Assembly: GCF_002904295.1 (NCBI RefSeq)
Contig: NZ_PPHG01000010.1
Coordinates: 1-53,799, forward strand
Reading direction: 5' to 3'
DNA length: 53,799 nt
Origin: Amycolatopsis sp. CA-128772
GTDB taxonomy: Bacteria > Actinomycetota > Actinomycetes > Mycobacteriales > Pseudonocardiaceae
Part shown: positions 35,981 to 44,772 of the stretch, piece after piece
Layout: the number at the start of each line of letters is the position of its first letter
How positions within the stretch are numbered: the stretch's first letter is position 1
Position numbers and translations under genes: made by a program
The notes under the pieces: generated by a model
The model's database searches: none
What the model was told of the DNA's origin: nothing
The model's input: only the letters and a program-made list of their open reading frames with translations

Positions 35981-37531
35981 TCAGACCTCCAGACGGGCGG
36001 CGTCGAGGACGGCGCCGGAGCGGACGAGTTCTTCGGCGGCCGCGATTTCGGGCGCCAGGTGCCGGTCCGGGCCGGGGCCCGGGACCTTCGTGCGGAGCAG
36101 GTCACGGACCGCGCCGGTGACCGGCGACGGTTCCAGCGGCGCCCGGAAGTCCAGCGCCCGGGCCGCCGTCAGCAGCTCGATGGCCAGGACGGTCGTGAGC
36201 CCGTCGACGGCCTTGCGCAGCTTGCGCGCGGCCGACCAGCCCATGGAGACGTGGTCCTCCTGCATGGCGCTGCTCGGGATGGAGTCGACGGACGCCGGGA
36301 CGGCGAGCCGCTTGAGCTCGCTGACCACGGCGGCCTGGGTGTACTGGGCGATCATGTGGCCGGAGTCGACGCCGGGGTCGTCGGCGAGGAACGGCGGCAG
36401 GCCGTGCGAACGCGCCTTGTCGAGCATCCGGTCGGTGCGGCGCTCGGCGATGCTGGCGACGTCGGCGATCGGGATGGCCAGGAAGTCGAGCACGTAGGCG
36501 ACGGGCGCGCCGTGGAAGTTGCCGTTGGACTCGACGCGGCCGTCGGCGAGGACGACCGGATTGTCCACAGCGGACATGAGCTCGCGGTCCCCGACCAGCT
36601 CGGCGTGCGCGAGGCTGTCACGCGCGGCGCCGTGGACCTGCGGGGCACAACGCAGCGAGTAGGCGTCCTGGACGCGGTTGCAGTCCGGGCCGCGGTGGCT
36701 TTCGACGATCTTCGAGCCCTGCAGCGCCTGCCACATCCGCGCCGCGGACGTCGCCTGGCCGGGGTGCGGCCGGAGGGCCTGGAGGTCGGCGGCGAAGGCG
36801 CGGTCGGTGCCGAGGAGGGCTTCGACGCTCATCGCGGCGGTGAGGTCGGCGATGTCGAAGAGCCGGTGCAGGTCGGCGGCGGCGAGCAGGAGCATGCCGA
36901 GCATGCCGTCGGTGCCGTTGGTGAGGGCGAGCCCCTCCTTCTCGGCGAGCACGACCGGCTCGACGCCGGCGTGCTTCAGCGCTTCGGCCGCCTTCATCAC
37001 TTCGCCGCGGTACGTCACTTCGCCTTCGCCCATGAGCGCGAGCGCGACGGCGGCGAGGGGTGCGAGGTCGCCGGAGCAGCCGAGCGAGCCGTACTCGTGG
37101 ACGACCGGCGTGATGCCGGCGTTGAGCAGGTCCGCAAGCGTTTGCGCGGTGCCGGGCCGGACGCCGGTGTACCCGCTGGCGAGGGTCCGCAGGCGCAGCA
37201 GCATCAGCGCGCGGACGACTTCGGCCTCGACGGCCGGCCCGGCTCCGGCGGCGTGAGAGCGGATCAGGCTGCGCTGCAGCGCGGTCCGGCTCTCGACGGG
37301 GATGTGCCGGGTGGCGAGCGCACCGAAGCCGGTCGAGACACCGTAGGTCGGCGTGACGGCGTGGGCGAGGTTTTCGATGTGCTGACGGGTCGCGGCGAGG
37401 TTCTTCTCGGCGGCGTCCGTGAGCCCGACGCCCGCGTGGCCGCGGACGACGTCGACGACCTGGGCGGCGGTCAGCGGTTCCGGGCCCAGAAGCACTTTTT
37501 CCGGCATGGGCTCATTGGACAACGTCTGCAT
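35981..37531 (-). CDS. hutH: histidine ammonia-lyase
   Basis: 516 residues, first gene of the hut operon. It deaminates histidine to urocanate. The MIO prosthetic-group tripeptide is Cys-Ser-Gly in [13 protein letters not shown], the variant also found in Streptomyces HutH, rather than Ala-Ser-Gly. Other family motifs: [15 protein letters not shown] near the N-terminus and QEDHVSMG near the C-terminus. The first ATG is 37531; a second at 37507 (MPEKVLLG) is possible. No clear ribosome site precedes either. The promoter region is shared with the divergent iclR-type gene and contains an 18-bp palindrome. Confidence 0.96.
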   Translation of the reverse strand: MQTLSNEPMPEKVLLGPEPLTAAQVVDVVRGHAGVGLTDAAEKNLAATRQHIENLAHAVTPTYGVSTGFGALATRHIPVESRTALQRSLIRSHAAGAGPAVEAEVVRALMLLRLRTLASGYTGVRPGTAQTLADLLNAGITPVVHEYGSLGCSGDLAPLAAVALALMGEGEVTYRGEVMKAAEALKHAGVEPVVLAEKEGLALTNGTDGMLGMLLLAAADLHRLFDIADLTAAMSVEALLGTDRAFAADLQALRPHPGQATSAARMWQALQGSKIVESHRGPDCNRVQDAYSLRCAPQVHGAARDSLAHAELVGDRELMSAVDNPVVLADGRVESNGNFHGAPVAYVLDFLAIPIADVASIAERRTDRMLDKARSHGLPPFLADDPGVDSGHMIAQYTQAAVVSELKRLAVPASVDSIPSSAMQEDHVSMGWSAARKLRKAVDGLTTVLAIELLTAARALDFRAPLEPSPVTGAVRDLLRTKVPGPGPDRHLAPEIAAAEELVRSGAVLDAARLEV

Positions 37532-37560
37532 CGCTGGTGGGATGCCCCACGGAGTGGTTT

Positions 37561-37578
37561 CGTCTGAGATCCCAGACG
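37561..37578. promoter_or_regulatory. IclR operator candidate CGTCTGAGATCCCAGACG
   Basis: An 18-bp palindrome with a single mismatched pair, centred between hutH (start 37531) and the IclR gene (start 37591). It is 30 nt from one start and 12 nt from the other, so a bound repressor would block both divergent promoters. Confidence 0.75.
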
Positions 37579-37590
37579 TAGGGTGGGCGC

Positions 37591-38373
37591 ATGGGCGACA
37601 GCAGCGAGGTGCCGGCGCTGCGCCGCGGGCTCGCGGTGCTGCGCCTGCTGGCCACCCGCCCCGGCCCGGTCACCGCGGCCGCGATCGCCCGCGAAGCCGG
37701 ACTCCCCCGCTCGACGACGTACCACCTGCTCAACGAGCTCGAAGCGGCCGGTTTCGTCGTCCACCTGCCCGCGGAACGCCGCTACGGCCTGGGCATCGCG
37801 GCCTTCGAGCTGGGCTCGGCCTACCTGCGCCACGACCCCCTGGAACGGCTGGCCGGGCCGCTGCTGCGCAAGCTCGTCGACCGCGTCGGGCACACGGCCC
37901 ACCTGGGCGTGCTGCACGGCAACGAGTCCCTGTACCTGATCAAGGAGCGCCCGGCCCGCCCCGAGACGCTGGTGACGGAGGTCGGCGTCCGGCTGCCGGG
38001 CCAGCTGACCGCGTCGGGCCGGGCGATCCTGCGCCACCTCCCGGCCCCGCACGTCCGCGCCCTGTTCCCGTCGCCGGCGGCGTTCGTGCTCCGCACCGGC
38101 CGCGGCCCGCGCACGCTGGCCGAGCTGCGCCGCACCCTCACGGCGGAACGCCGCCTCGGCTGGTCGATCGAGGACGGCCACGTCACGGCCGGCTTCGCCT
38201 CGGTGGCCACCCCGGTCTTCGACCACGGCGCCCGCCCCCTGGCGGCGATCAGCGTGACGGTGCGCCACCACTGCCCGGCCGAGCCGTGCCCGGAGACCTG
38301 GCCCGACTTGGCGGCAGAGGTGGCGGCCACGGCAGCCGAGCTGACCACCCGCATCGGCGGCCACCCGGGTTGA
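37591..38373 (+). CDS. IclR-family regulator of the hut operon
   Basis: 260 residues. The N-terminal winged helix (VTAAAIAREAGLPRSTTYHLLNEL, about 25-50) is followed by an IclR effector-binding domain (ETLVTEVGVRLPGQLTASGRAIL and ASVATPVFDHGARPLAAISV). It is divergent from hutH across the palindrome at 37561-37578. I infer histidine- or urocanate-responsive repression of hut and of its own gene. It is 97 bp upstream of the MFS gene, which may or may not share its transcript. Confidence 0.88.
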   Translation: MGDSSEVPALRRGLAVLRLLATRPGPVTAAAIAREAGLPRSTTYHLLNELEAAGFVVHLPAERRYGLGIAAFELGSAYLRHDPLERLAGPLLRKLVDRVGHTAHLGVLHGNESLYLIKERPARPETLVTEVGVRLPGQLTASGRAILRHLPAPHVRALFPSPAAFVLRTGRGPRTLAELRRTLTAERRLGWSIEDGHVTAGFASVATPVFDHGARPLAAISVTVRHHCPAEPCPETWPDLAAEVAATAAELTTRIGGHPG

Positions 38374-38470
38374 CGTGCTGCGGCGATCGGGGCAACTGTC
38401 ACCTAACGGCTCGATTCCACTTCGCTCGGTGATTACCGTGGCTGGACAGCGGTCTCGAGGGGCGCCGGCG

Positions 38471-39688
38471 ATGGATGACGCACGCGTGACGAGGGTGGGT
38501 TTCGGCGCGGTGCTCGCCGTCCCCGAGTTCCGGGCGATGTGGACCGCCGAGCTGCTGTCCGTCTGCGGTGACCAGCTCGCCCGGGTCGCGCTCGCCGTCC
38601 TGATCTTCCAGCGCACGTCGTCGGCGGCGCTCACCGGGCTGACCTACGCGCTGACCTACGTGCCGTCGCTGCTCGGCGGCGTCCTGCTGGCCGGCGCCGG
38701 CGACCGGTGGCCGCGGCGGGACGTCATGATCGCCGCCGACCTCGCCCGGGCCGCTCTGGTCGCCGCCATCGCGATCCCCGGCGTCCCCCTGTGGGTGCTG
38801 TGCGCGCTGGTCGCGGTGCTGACCGCGCTCGGCGGGCCGTTCAAGGCCGCGCAGCAGGCGCTGCTGCCCACGGTCCTCGAAGGCGAGCGGTACCTCGTCG
38901 GGATGGCCCTGCGGAACGTGACGATCCAGGGCGCGCAGCTGGCCGGGTTCGCCGGCGGCGGGGCGCTGATCGCCGCGCTCACGCCGTCGGCGGCCTTGGC
39001 GCTGGACGCCGTGACGTTCGTGCTGTCAGCGTTGTTCCTGGTCACCGGCGTCCGGCGGCGGGCGGCGATCGCGCAGGCCGTCCGCCCGGCGTGGCTGTCG
39101 GCGACCGGCGCGGGTATCCGGCTGATCTGGCGCGATCCGGCGCTGCGGACGCTGGTGGCGCTCAACTGGCTGGCCGGGTTCTACATCGTCCCGGAGGCGC
39201 TGGCGGCGCCGTACGCGGCCGCCCTTGGCACCGGCGCGACGCTGGTCGGGCTGCTGATGGCGGCGGATCCGGCGGGCAGCGTGCTCGGCGGGTTCGTGTT
39301 CGGCAAGGCGGTCCCGGAGCACGTCCAGGTGCGGGTGCTCGGGCTGCTCGGGATCGCGGCGGGGCTGCCGCTGGTGGCGTTCGCGTTCCGGCCGGGGCTG
39401 GTCGTGTCGGTGCTGCTGCTGGCGACGTCCGGGCTGCTGGCCACCGGCTACAACATCCAGGGCACGGTGTCGTTCATGCGCCGCGTGCCGGACGAGCACC
39501 GCGCGCAGTGCGCCGGCGTGAACTCGGCGGGATTGCTGACGGTGCAGGGAATCGGCGCGGCCGTGGCGGGCGCGCTGGCCGAAGTGTGGGACCCGGCGCA
39601 CACCATCGCCGTGGCCGGAGCGGCGGGTGCCGCGATGGCCGTGCCGATCGCGAGGGCGTGGCGCCGGGCCGGGCGGGAGGAACGATGA
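38471..39688 (+). CDS. MFS transporter (efflux type)
   Basis: 405 residues from the ATG at 38471; an upstream in-frame start at 38375 would add a non-hydrophobic stretch and is less likely. About twelve membrane segments. The motif-A-like loop reads GDRWPRRDV after the second helix; the second-half equivalent is weak. It resembles actinomycete MFS exporters of the enterobactin-exporter/macrolide type. Substrate unknown. The stop overlaps a 28-codon ORF by ATGA, which in turn overlaps the GGDEF gene. Confidence 0.85.
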   Translation: MDDARVTRVGFGAVLAVPEFRAMWTAELLSVCGDQLARVALAVLIFQRTSSAALTGLTYALTYVPSLLGGVLLAGAGDRWPRRDVMIAADLARAALVAAIAIPGVPLWVLCALVAVLTALGGPFKAAQQALLPTVLEGERYLVGMALRNVTIQGAQLAGFAGGGALIAALTPSAALALDAVTFVLSALFLVTGVRRRAAIAQAVRPAWLSATGAGIRLIWRDPALRTLVALNWLAGFYIVPEALAAPYAAALGTGATLVGLLMAADPAGSVLGGFVFGKAVPEHVQVRVLGLLGIAAGLPLVAFAFRPGLVVSVLLLATSGLLATGYNIQGTVSFMRRVPDEHRAQCAGVNSAGLLTVQGIGAAVAGALAEVWDPAHTIAVAGAAGAAMAVPIARAWRRAGREER

Positions 39689-39771
39689 CCTCAGTTGTCG
39701 CGTCCGCACATGGTGCGCCTCCCTTCACCGCTCCGGGCCGAACCGGCTCCGTCACCGGCCGGACACCATGA
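39685..39771 (+). CDS. 28-residue ORF linking the MFS and GGDEF genes
   Basis: ATG at 39685 overlaps the MFS stop (ATGA) and has GGGAGG 6 bases upstream. The ORF ends at TGA 39769-39771, which overlaps the GGDEF ATG at 39768 (again ATGA). The product (MTSVVASAHGAPPFTAPGRT and eight more residues) has no recognised motif. Without it the GGDEF gene would start 79 bp after the MFS stop and have no good ribosome site. It may exist mainly to couple translation. Confidence 0.5.
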   Translation: MTSVVASAHGAPPFTAPGRTGSVTGRTP

Positions 39772-41066
39772 GTATGCGGAACGGCGCCGGAATCCCGCGC
39801 TCTGGGCCACGTTTTCGTGATGTCCTCGTGGCACCGCGCCGCTGGGCCCTGTGGCGCCAGGGCCCCCGGGTGATCGCCTACTGCCTGGTCAGCGAGGCCG
39901 TGGCGGCGGTGCTGACGCTGCGCCCGTCCCCGATCGCGGTAGACCGCCGCACCTGGCTGATCCTCGCGGTCCTCCTCGTCTTCGGAGTGGCGCAGTCGGA
40001 GACGGGCCGGCGCGTGGAACGCATCCGCCGTCGCGTGTCGGGCACCCCGCACATCAACATGACGTCCGTCTGGACGTTCGCCGGCGTCCTGCTTCTCCCC
40101 CCGGTGTTGCTGGCCCTGCTGGTGGGCGGGTTGTACGCGCACCTGGCGATCCGCAGCTGGTACCGCCTCCAGCGGGTCCCGGCATCGCGGACGGTCAGCA
40201 ACGCGGCGATCATCCTGCTGTCCTGTTACGCGGCCCAGGCGGTGCTGCGCCGGGCCGGCGTGGACGACATCCGCGCGGCCACCGCCCACGGCTGGGGCGG
40301 GACGCTGGCGACAGCGGGGGCGGGAGTGACGTTCTTCGCGGTGAACGCCCTGTTGGTCCTCCCGGCCCGCCGCGAAGTCGGCCGAACGCCGGAGGCGCTG
40401 TTCGGCACGTGGTCGGACAACGGCCTGGAAGTGGCCACCCTCTGCCTGGGCGCGTTGAACGCGCTGGCCCTGGCGACGTTGCCGGGCCTGGTGGTCTTGG
40501 TGTTCCCGCCGTTGCTGCTGTTGCACCGGACAGTCCTGGTGAAGCAGCTGGAGGTGGCGGCCCACCGCGACGAGAAGACGGGCCTGTACAACACGAGCGG
40601 CTGGCACGCGCTGGCGGAGCGAACCCTGGCCGCGGCGGCGCGCCAGCGAGCCGCGTTCGGTCTCCTGATGCTGGACCTGGACCACTTCAAGCAGGTGAAC
40701 GACACCTACGGCCACCTGGCGGGCGACGCGGTGCTGAAGGCGGTGGCCCAGTCGATCATCTCGGCGGTCCGCGGCCGCGGCGACGCGGTGGGCCGGTTCG
40801 GCGGCGAGGAGTTCGTGGTGCTGCTGCCCGGCATCACCCAGCAGGACATCGGCCCGGTGGCGGAGCGGATCCGCCGGGCGATCAGCGCCCTGCAGGTCCC
40901 GGCGGGCCAGCTGACGATCACGGGCTTGTCGGCATCGATCGGCATCGCGGTCTACCCGACAGCGGGCACGTCCCTGCAGCGTCTACTGGACGCGGCGGAC
41001 ACGGCGCTGTACCACGCGAAGGCCACGGGCCGGAACAAGGTGGTCCACGTGGCGGACCTGGTGTAG
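39768..41066 (+). CDS. membrane diguanylate cyclase (GGDEF domain)
   Basis: 432 residues (ATG 39768; ATG 39774 is an alternative). The N-terminal ~250 residues hold about six to seven hydrophobic segments of no recognised sensory family. The C-terminal GGDEF domain has RDEKTGLYNTSGW, MLDLDHFKQVNDTYGH and the catalytic RFGGEEFVVLLP. The active motif is intact, so it should make cyclic di-GMP. The upstream RxxD inhibitory site is not present in regular spacing (RGRGD precedes). No EAL domain follows. It is coupled to the 28-codon ORF and the MFS gene. Confidence 0.9.
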   Translation: MSMRNGAGIPRSGPRFRDVLVAPRRWALWRQGPRVIAYCLVSEAVAAVLTLRPSPIAVDRRTWLILAVLLVFGVAQSETGRRVERIRRRVSGTPHINMTSVWTFAGVLLLPPVLLALLVGGLYAHLAIRSWYRLQRVPASRTVSNAAIILLSCYAAQAVLRRAGVDDIRAATAHGWGGTLATAGAGVTFFAVNALLVLPARREVGRTPEALFGTWSDNGLEVATLCLGALNALALATLPGLVVLVFPPLLLLHRTVLVKQLEVAAHRDEKTGLYNTSGWHALAERTLAAAARQRAAFGLLMLDLDHFKQVNDTYGHLAGDAVLKAVAQSIISAVRGRGDAVGRFGGEEFVVLLPGITQQDIGPVAERIRRAISALQVPAGQLTITGLSASIGIAVYPTAGTSLQRLLDAADTALYHAKATGRNKVVHVADLV

Positions 41067-41067
41067 C

Positions 41068-41277
41068 TCAGGCGGTCTTGTGCCGCCGCCCGGCGTCGAG
41101 CCCGAGCATGGCGAGCAGTTCGGCGCATTCCCGCACGTCGGAGGAGTGCCCGGCCACGGTGATGACGGCCCGGTCGTTCTGTTCACCAAGCCGGACGGCC
41201 TCTTCAGCCCGGATAACCCCCATCCGGCTGTCTTCGTCATTGGCAAGCGAACTGCCGCTGCGTCGGGCCCAGGTCAT
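41068..41277 (-). CDS. small conserved-looking hypothetical protein, 69 residues
   Basis: From the ATG at 41277 (MTWARRSGSSLANDEDSRMG). Mixed helix and strand with a short hydrophobic segment (DRAVITVAGH). It is not recognised. The codon pattern and a purine-rich stretch before the ATG favour a real gene. It is convergent with, and 1 bp from, the GGDEF gene. Confidence 0.5.
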   Translation of the reverse strand: MTWARRSGSSLANDEDSRMGVIRAEEAVRLGEQNDRAVITVAGHSSDVRECAELLAMLGLDAGRRHKTA

Positions 41278-41620
41278 CTGGCCACCTACTTCCGGCCCCA
41301 CGGGTGCGGAGCCATGGTCGGACCACCAGCATGACACTCACAAGAATTTCACCCGCAAGTGGCCCCCACCACAGAGAGGGGTTGCGGTCAGTAGCGGGAG
41401 GGTTTGAGAGCGAGGTGGGCTGTGTGCCCCGGCTCTTGGAGGCGAGGCCCGTTGCGTCTTCCGGCACCCCGAAGCTGTCATTGTGACTACGGCTTCGGAT
41501 CGGGGTGCCCGGGGCGGTCTGGGTTCTCGTCGGCGCCAGGTTCCCTGACCCCTCGCGTGCGGAGGGGGGCCGGGCGAGCCGGGAGAGGGCGGGGCCCCGG
41601 AAAACACGCACGAAACGAAG
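41278..41620. other. 343-bp spacer between a small gene and the tmRNA terminator
   Basis: No convincing ORF. A long imperfect stem-loop lies at about 41464-41508: GCACCCCG-AAGC pairs with GCTT-CGGAT-CGGGGTGC, with a nested GTCA-TTG-TGAC in the loop. It may be a terminator or a small structured RNA. Confidence 0.4.
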
Positions 41621-41655
41621 AGAAGGCCCTCGCTCCTTCAGAGCGAGGGCCTTCT
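41621..41655 (-). terminator. terminator of tmRNA
   Basis: Arms 41621-41634 and 41642-41655 form a perfect 14-bp stem around a 7-base loop. It begins directly after the encoded CCA end of tmRNA and is followed on the minus strand by a T-rich stretch (TCTCTTCGTTTCG). Confidence 0.88.
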
Positions 41656-42023
41656 TGGTGGAGGTGCCGGGAATTGAACCCGGGTCCTCTGGCGTCTCGA
41701 CAGGACTTCTCCGTGCGCAGTCCGCTACGTCTCTGCTTGGCTCCCTCAGTCACGCGAACAAGCCGAGGTGACGAGCCCAGCCACTGTTTGCTTCACGACT
41801 GTTCCCCGTGGCCGGGACAGTCGCTGAGCCTCCTAGCTGATGCCGGTACCCGGGCCGGAGGCGAACCCGGGCCGACAGAGTCGCACTCGCTCAGGCGGCG
41901 AGGGCGAACTCGCGCTGACTGGAGTCGGCGCTTATTTGGTTGCGATGACGCTTACGGTGGTCTCTCGCCTGCACCGGCACGCTTCTCCTGACTCAACGTC
42001 CAAAGTCGAAACCGTTCACCCCC
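41656..42023 (-). ncRNA. ssrA: transfer-messenger RNA (tmRNA)
   Basis: 368 nt, the same size class as other actinomycete tmRNAs. The ends pair as an acceptor stem: 5' GGGGGTG with 3' CACCTCC, then A and an encoded CCA (41656-41658). The T-arm is GGGTTCAATTCCC, and the 5' part has GAACGGTTTCGAC. The tag reading frame (41891-41929) encodes ADSSQREFALAA followed by TGA, preceded by the AACCAAATAAGC region. It rescues stalled ribosomes with SmpB, encoded 5.3 kb away. RNase P is expected to trim the 5' leader. Confidence 0.96.
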
Positions 42024-42051
42024 TTGTCGGGACAACTACCTGTTCAGCATA
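42024..42051 (-). promoter_or_regulatory. tmRNA leader palindrome and probable -10
   Basis: TTGTCGGGACAA (42024-42035) is a palindrome directly before the tmRNA 5' end. On the minus strand TATGCT (42046-42051) is a good -10, placing transcription start about 15 nt before the mature end. Confidence 0.45.
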
Positions 42052-42077
42052 CCCGCCACCGCCACCGCATTAACCGG

Positions 42078-42095
42078 GGTGGGGCCAGCCCTACC
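42078..42095 (+). promoter_or_regulatory. operator-like palindrome before the sensor/kinase/regulator operon
   Basis: GGTGGGGCCAGCCCTACC pairs with itself except at two positions. It ends 77 nt before the start at 42172. It matches the palindrome before the Lnt-like gene and the two before the acyltransferase gene, with the same 18-bp length and similar distance. Autoregulation by the response regulator at 44013 is proposed. Confidence 0.55.
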
Positions 42096-42171
42096 GCGGG
42101 GATGCCCGCCCGCACCATGTCGCGCGGAGCACCGGGCCGCGATGCTGGGAGCCGTGGAAAGGAGCGCGGTC

Positions 42172-42846
42172 ATGGTGAGCGAGAGGCGGGATCCGCCGTT
42201 CGGTGGTTCGGTGGTGTTCCTGCTGATGAACCTGCCGCTGGGGGTGCTGGCGTTCGGGGTGCTGACGTCGTTCACCGCCGCCGGGGTGGGGTCCGCGGTG
42301 GTGTGGGTGGGGGTCGGCCTGCTCGCCGTGCTCGTGCTGGCCGTGCGGGGAGCCGCGCGGCTGGAGCGGGCGCGGGTCTACGCGCTGCTGGACCGCTACA
42401 TCGACCTGCCCTACCTGCCGCTGCCCGCCGGCAAGCAGGCCGCGCGGTGGAAGGGGCGGCTGAAGGACCCGTCGACCTGGCGGGACTTCACCTACTTCGC
42501 GCTGCTCTTCCCCCTCGGCCTGGTCGAGTTCGTGCTGGTGACGACGTTCTGGGCGACGAGCCTGGCGCTCGTGGGCCTGCCGGTGTACTTCCGCTGGCTG
42601 CCGGGCGGCGAGTACCGGTTCCCGAACTCCGAGGTGCCGTGGCTGACCGTGGACTCCACCGTCGAGGCGCTACCGTGGGCGGCACTGGGGGTGTTGTTCG
42701 TCGCCTTGTCCGTGGCCCTGACGAAGGCGCTGGCGGGGACGCACGCCCGGCTGGCGAACGCGCTGCTCGGGCCGACCGTGGCGCAGCGTCACCGGATGGA
42801 GCGCTGGTGGGAAGACGCGGAAGAGAAGAACCTGGTGGCGGGATGA
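42172..42846 (+). CDS. stand-alone membrane sensor-domain protein
   Basis: 224 residues from the ATG at 42172, preceded by AAAGGAG. About four membrane helices, and a middle part with DPSTWRDFTYFALLFPLGLVEF-like sequence. The kinase encoded next has the same element (DPTTWRDLAY...FPLACLEV), so this protein is a copy of the kinase's membrane sensor region without catalytic domains (Pfam Sensor type). It overlaps the kinase gene by ATGA. It may form mixed complexes with the kinase and adjust its signal; that is inference. Confidence 0.8.
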   Translation: MVSERRDPPFGGSVVFLLMNLPLGVLAFGVLTSFTAAGVGSAVVWVGVGLLAVLVLAVRGAARLERARVYALLDRYIDLPYLPLPAGKQAARWKGRLKDPSTWRDFTYFALLFPLGLVEFVLVTTFWATSLALVGLPVYFRWLPGGEYRFPNSEVPWLTVDSTVEALPWAALGVLFVALSVALTKALAGTHARLANALLGPTVAQRHRMERWWEDAEEKNLVAG

Positions 42847-43973
42847 GCGAGACGCAACAGCTGGACCACCCGCGGCCGCACCCGGCTCGCACGATCCTCT
42901 ACATGATCATCAGCTTCGTCTTCCGGCTCCTGCAGTTCGTGCTGATCGTGACCGGCATCGCGGTGGGTGTCTCCACGGCGGTGATCTGGATCGGCTTCCC
43001 GATCCTGCTCGCGACGACGAGCTTCGTCCGCTGGTCCGGCGACCGCGAGCGCGGCTGGGCGGGCCGGATGCTCAGCGTGCCGCTGCCGCGGGTGGAGCGC
43101 CGCCCGGTCGAGGAGCAGACGCTGCTGCGGCGGTGGGTCACCCGGCTGAGCGACCCGACGACGTGGCGTGACCTGGCCTACCTGATGGCGGCGTTCCCGC
43201 TGGCCTGCCTGGAGGTCGGGATCGCGCTCGCGTCGATCGTGCTGCTGCCGATGGCGATCTGGGTGACGCCGTGGCTGGGGTACCTGCACGGTGAGCTGGC
43301 CCTGGCTCTCCTGGGCCCGGACCGCACCAAGCGGCTGGAGCAGAAGGCCGAACGGCTGCAGGCGTCGCGGGCCCGCGGGGTCGACGCGGCCGAAGCCGAA
43401 CGCCGGCGCATCGAGCGTGACCTGCACGACGGCGCGCAGCAGCGGCTGGTGGCGGTCGCGATGAGCCTCGGGCGGGCGAAGTCGAAGTTCGACCAGGACC
43501 CGGAGTCGGTCCGGGAGCTGATCGACGAGGCCCACGCGGACGCGAAGCTCGCCGTGTCGGAGCTGCGGGACCTCGCGCGCGGCATCTACCCGGCCGTCCT
43601 CGGCGACCGGGGGCTGGACGCGGCGCTGTCGGCGCAGGCGGCGAAGTCGCCGATCCCGGTCGACGTGCGGGTGGACGTCGAGCCGCGGCCGCCGGCGGCC
43701 GTCGAGACGACGGCGTACTTCATCGTCGGCGAGACCCTGACGAACATCGCGAAGCACTCCGGAGCGTCCGAAGCGGGCGTGAAGGTGTGGCGGACCGACG
43801 ACCACGTCGTCGTCGAGATCACCGACAACGGCCACGGCGGCGCCGAGGTGCGGCCCGGCGGCGGGCTGGCCGGCCTGGCCGACCGCGCGGCGACGATCGA
43901 CGGCGTGATCACCGTGGTCAGCCCGGTGGGCGGGCCGACCGTGATCCGGGCTGACCTGCCCTGCCAGTGGTGA
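42843..43973 (+). CDS. sensor histidine kinase (NarL-partner type)
   Basis: 376 residues. Two pairs of membrane helices (about 18-60 and 110-150) form the sensor region; the HisKA_3 domain has His195 in ERDLHDGAQQRLVAV; the ATPase domain has GETLTNIAKHSGA, EITDNGHGGA and GGGLAGLADRA. It should phosphorylate the response regulator encoded 39 bp downstream. The region resembles LiaS/DesK-like kinases that respond to membrane state. It is co-translated with the upstream sensor-domain protein. Confidence 0.93.
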   Translation: MSETQQLDHPRPHPARTILYMIISFVFRLLQFVLIVTGIAVGVSTAVIWIGFPILLATTSFVRWSGDRERGWAGRMLSVPLPRVERRPVEEQTLLRRWVTRLSDPTTWRDLAYLMAAFPLACLEVGIALASIVLLPMAIWVTPWLGYLHGELALALLGPDRTKRLEQKAERLQASRARGVDAAEAERRRIERDLHDGAQQRLVAVAMSLGRAKSKFDQDPESVRELIDEAHADAKLAVSELRDLARGIYPAVLGDRGLDAALSAQAAKSPIPVDVRVDVEPRPPAAVETTAYFIVGETLTNIAKHSGASEAGVKVWRTDDHVVVEITDNGHGGAEVRPGGGLAGLADRAATIDGVITVVSPVGGPTVIRADLPCQW

Positions 43974-44012
43974 ATAGGCTGGACCCCGTTCATCCACGAA
44001 CCTGGGGGCCGG

Positions 44013-44654
44013 ATGCGGGTAGTCATCGCCGAGGACGCCGTCCTGCTGCGGGCCGGGGTCACGCGCCTGCTCGCCGATGAGGGGATCGAGACGGTCGCGG
44101 CCGTCGACAACGGGGACGACCTGCTCGGCGCGGTCACCGAACACCGTCCCGACCTGGCGATCGTCGACGTGCGGATGCCGCCGACGTTCACCGACGAGGG
44201 ACTGCGCGCCGCGCTGGCGGCGCGCAAGGAGGTGCCGGGGCTGCCGGTGCTCGTGCTCTCGCAGTACGTCGAGGAGTCCTACGCCGTGGAGCTGCTCTCC
44301 GGCGGCGCCGGCGGGGTCGGCTACCTGCTGAAGGAGCGCGTGGCCGACGTCGGGGACTTCCTGGACGCGGTCCGCCGGGTGGCCGGCGGCGGCACGGCGA
44401 TCGACCCGGACGTGATCGCCCAGCTGATGGCCCGCGGCCGCCGCAACCCGCTGGACGCGCTGACCGCCCGCGAGTCCGAGGTCCTCGGCCTGATGGCCCA
44501 GGGCCTGTCCAACACCGCGATCGCGAACTCCCTGGTCGTCTCGCACGGCGCGGTGGAGAAGCACATCGGCAACATCTTCTCGAAACTCGGCCTCGAAGCC
44601 AGCGCGGAGGAACACCGTCGCGTTCGTGCGGTGTTGACGTACCTGGGCCGCTGA
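44013..44654 (+). CDS. NarL/LiaR-like response regulator
   Basis: 213 residues. Receiver with acidic AED near residue 7, Asp52 phosphoacceptor in AIVDVRMPP, and Lys in YLLKERV. The LuxR-type DNA-binding domain is LTARESEVLGLMAQGLSNTAIA. It is third in the sensor-kinase-regulator operon. I propose that it binds the GGTRGGG-N4-CCC palindromes before this operon, the acyltransferase-3 gene and the Lnt-like gene. Confidence 0.93.
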   Translation: MRVVIAEDAVLLRAGVTRLLADEGIETVAAVDNGDDLLGAVTEHRPDLAIVDVRMPPTFTDEGLRAALAARKEVPGLPVLVLSQYVEESYAVELLSGGAGGVGYLLKERVADVGDFLDAVRRVAGGGTAIDPDVIAQLMARGRRNPLDALTARESEVLGLMAQGLSNTAIANSLVVSHGAVEKHIGNIFSKLGLEASAEEHRRVRAVLTYLGR

Positions 44655-44772
44655 GCGACGGAGGGTGACCGGAGCTCCCGTAAGGTGGACTCCGGGTCAC
44701 CCGTTCCGCGGGCGGCACCCGGGTGAGCGCTCACCTACCATGAGCGGACCCGCCGGCGAGAGGAGCGCGCAG

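Noticed and set aside
36978..37080. Loss of the MIO motif in HutH because Ala-Ser-Gly is absent
   Set aside because: Cys-Ser-Gly in [13 protein letters not shown] is the known Streptomyces-type variant that still forms the prosthetic group.
41656..42023. Integrated element at tmRNA or initiator tRNA
   Set aside because: Both RNA ends are followed directly by their own terminators, no duplicated 3' end or integrase gene is visible, and flanking genes are core genes.
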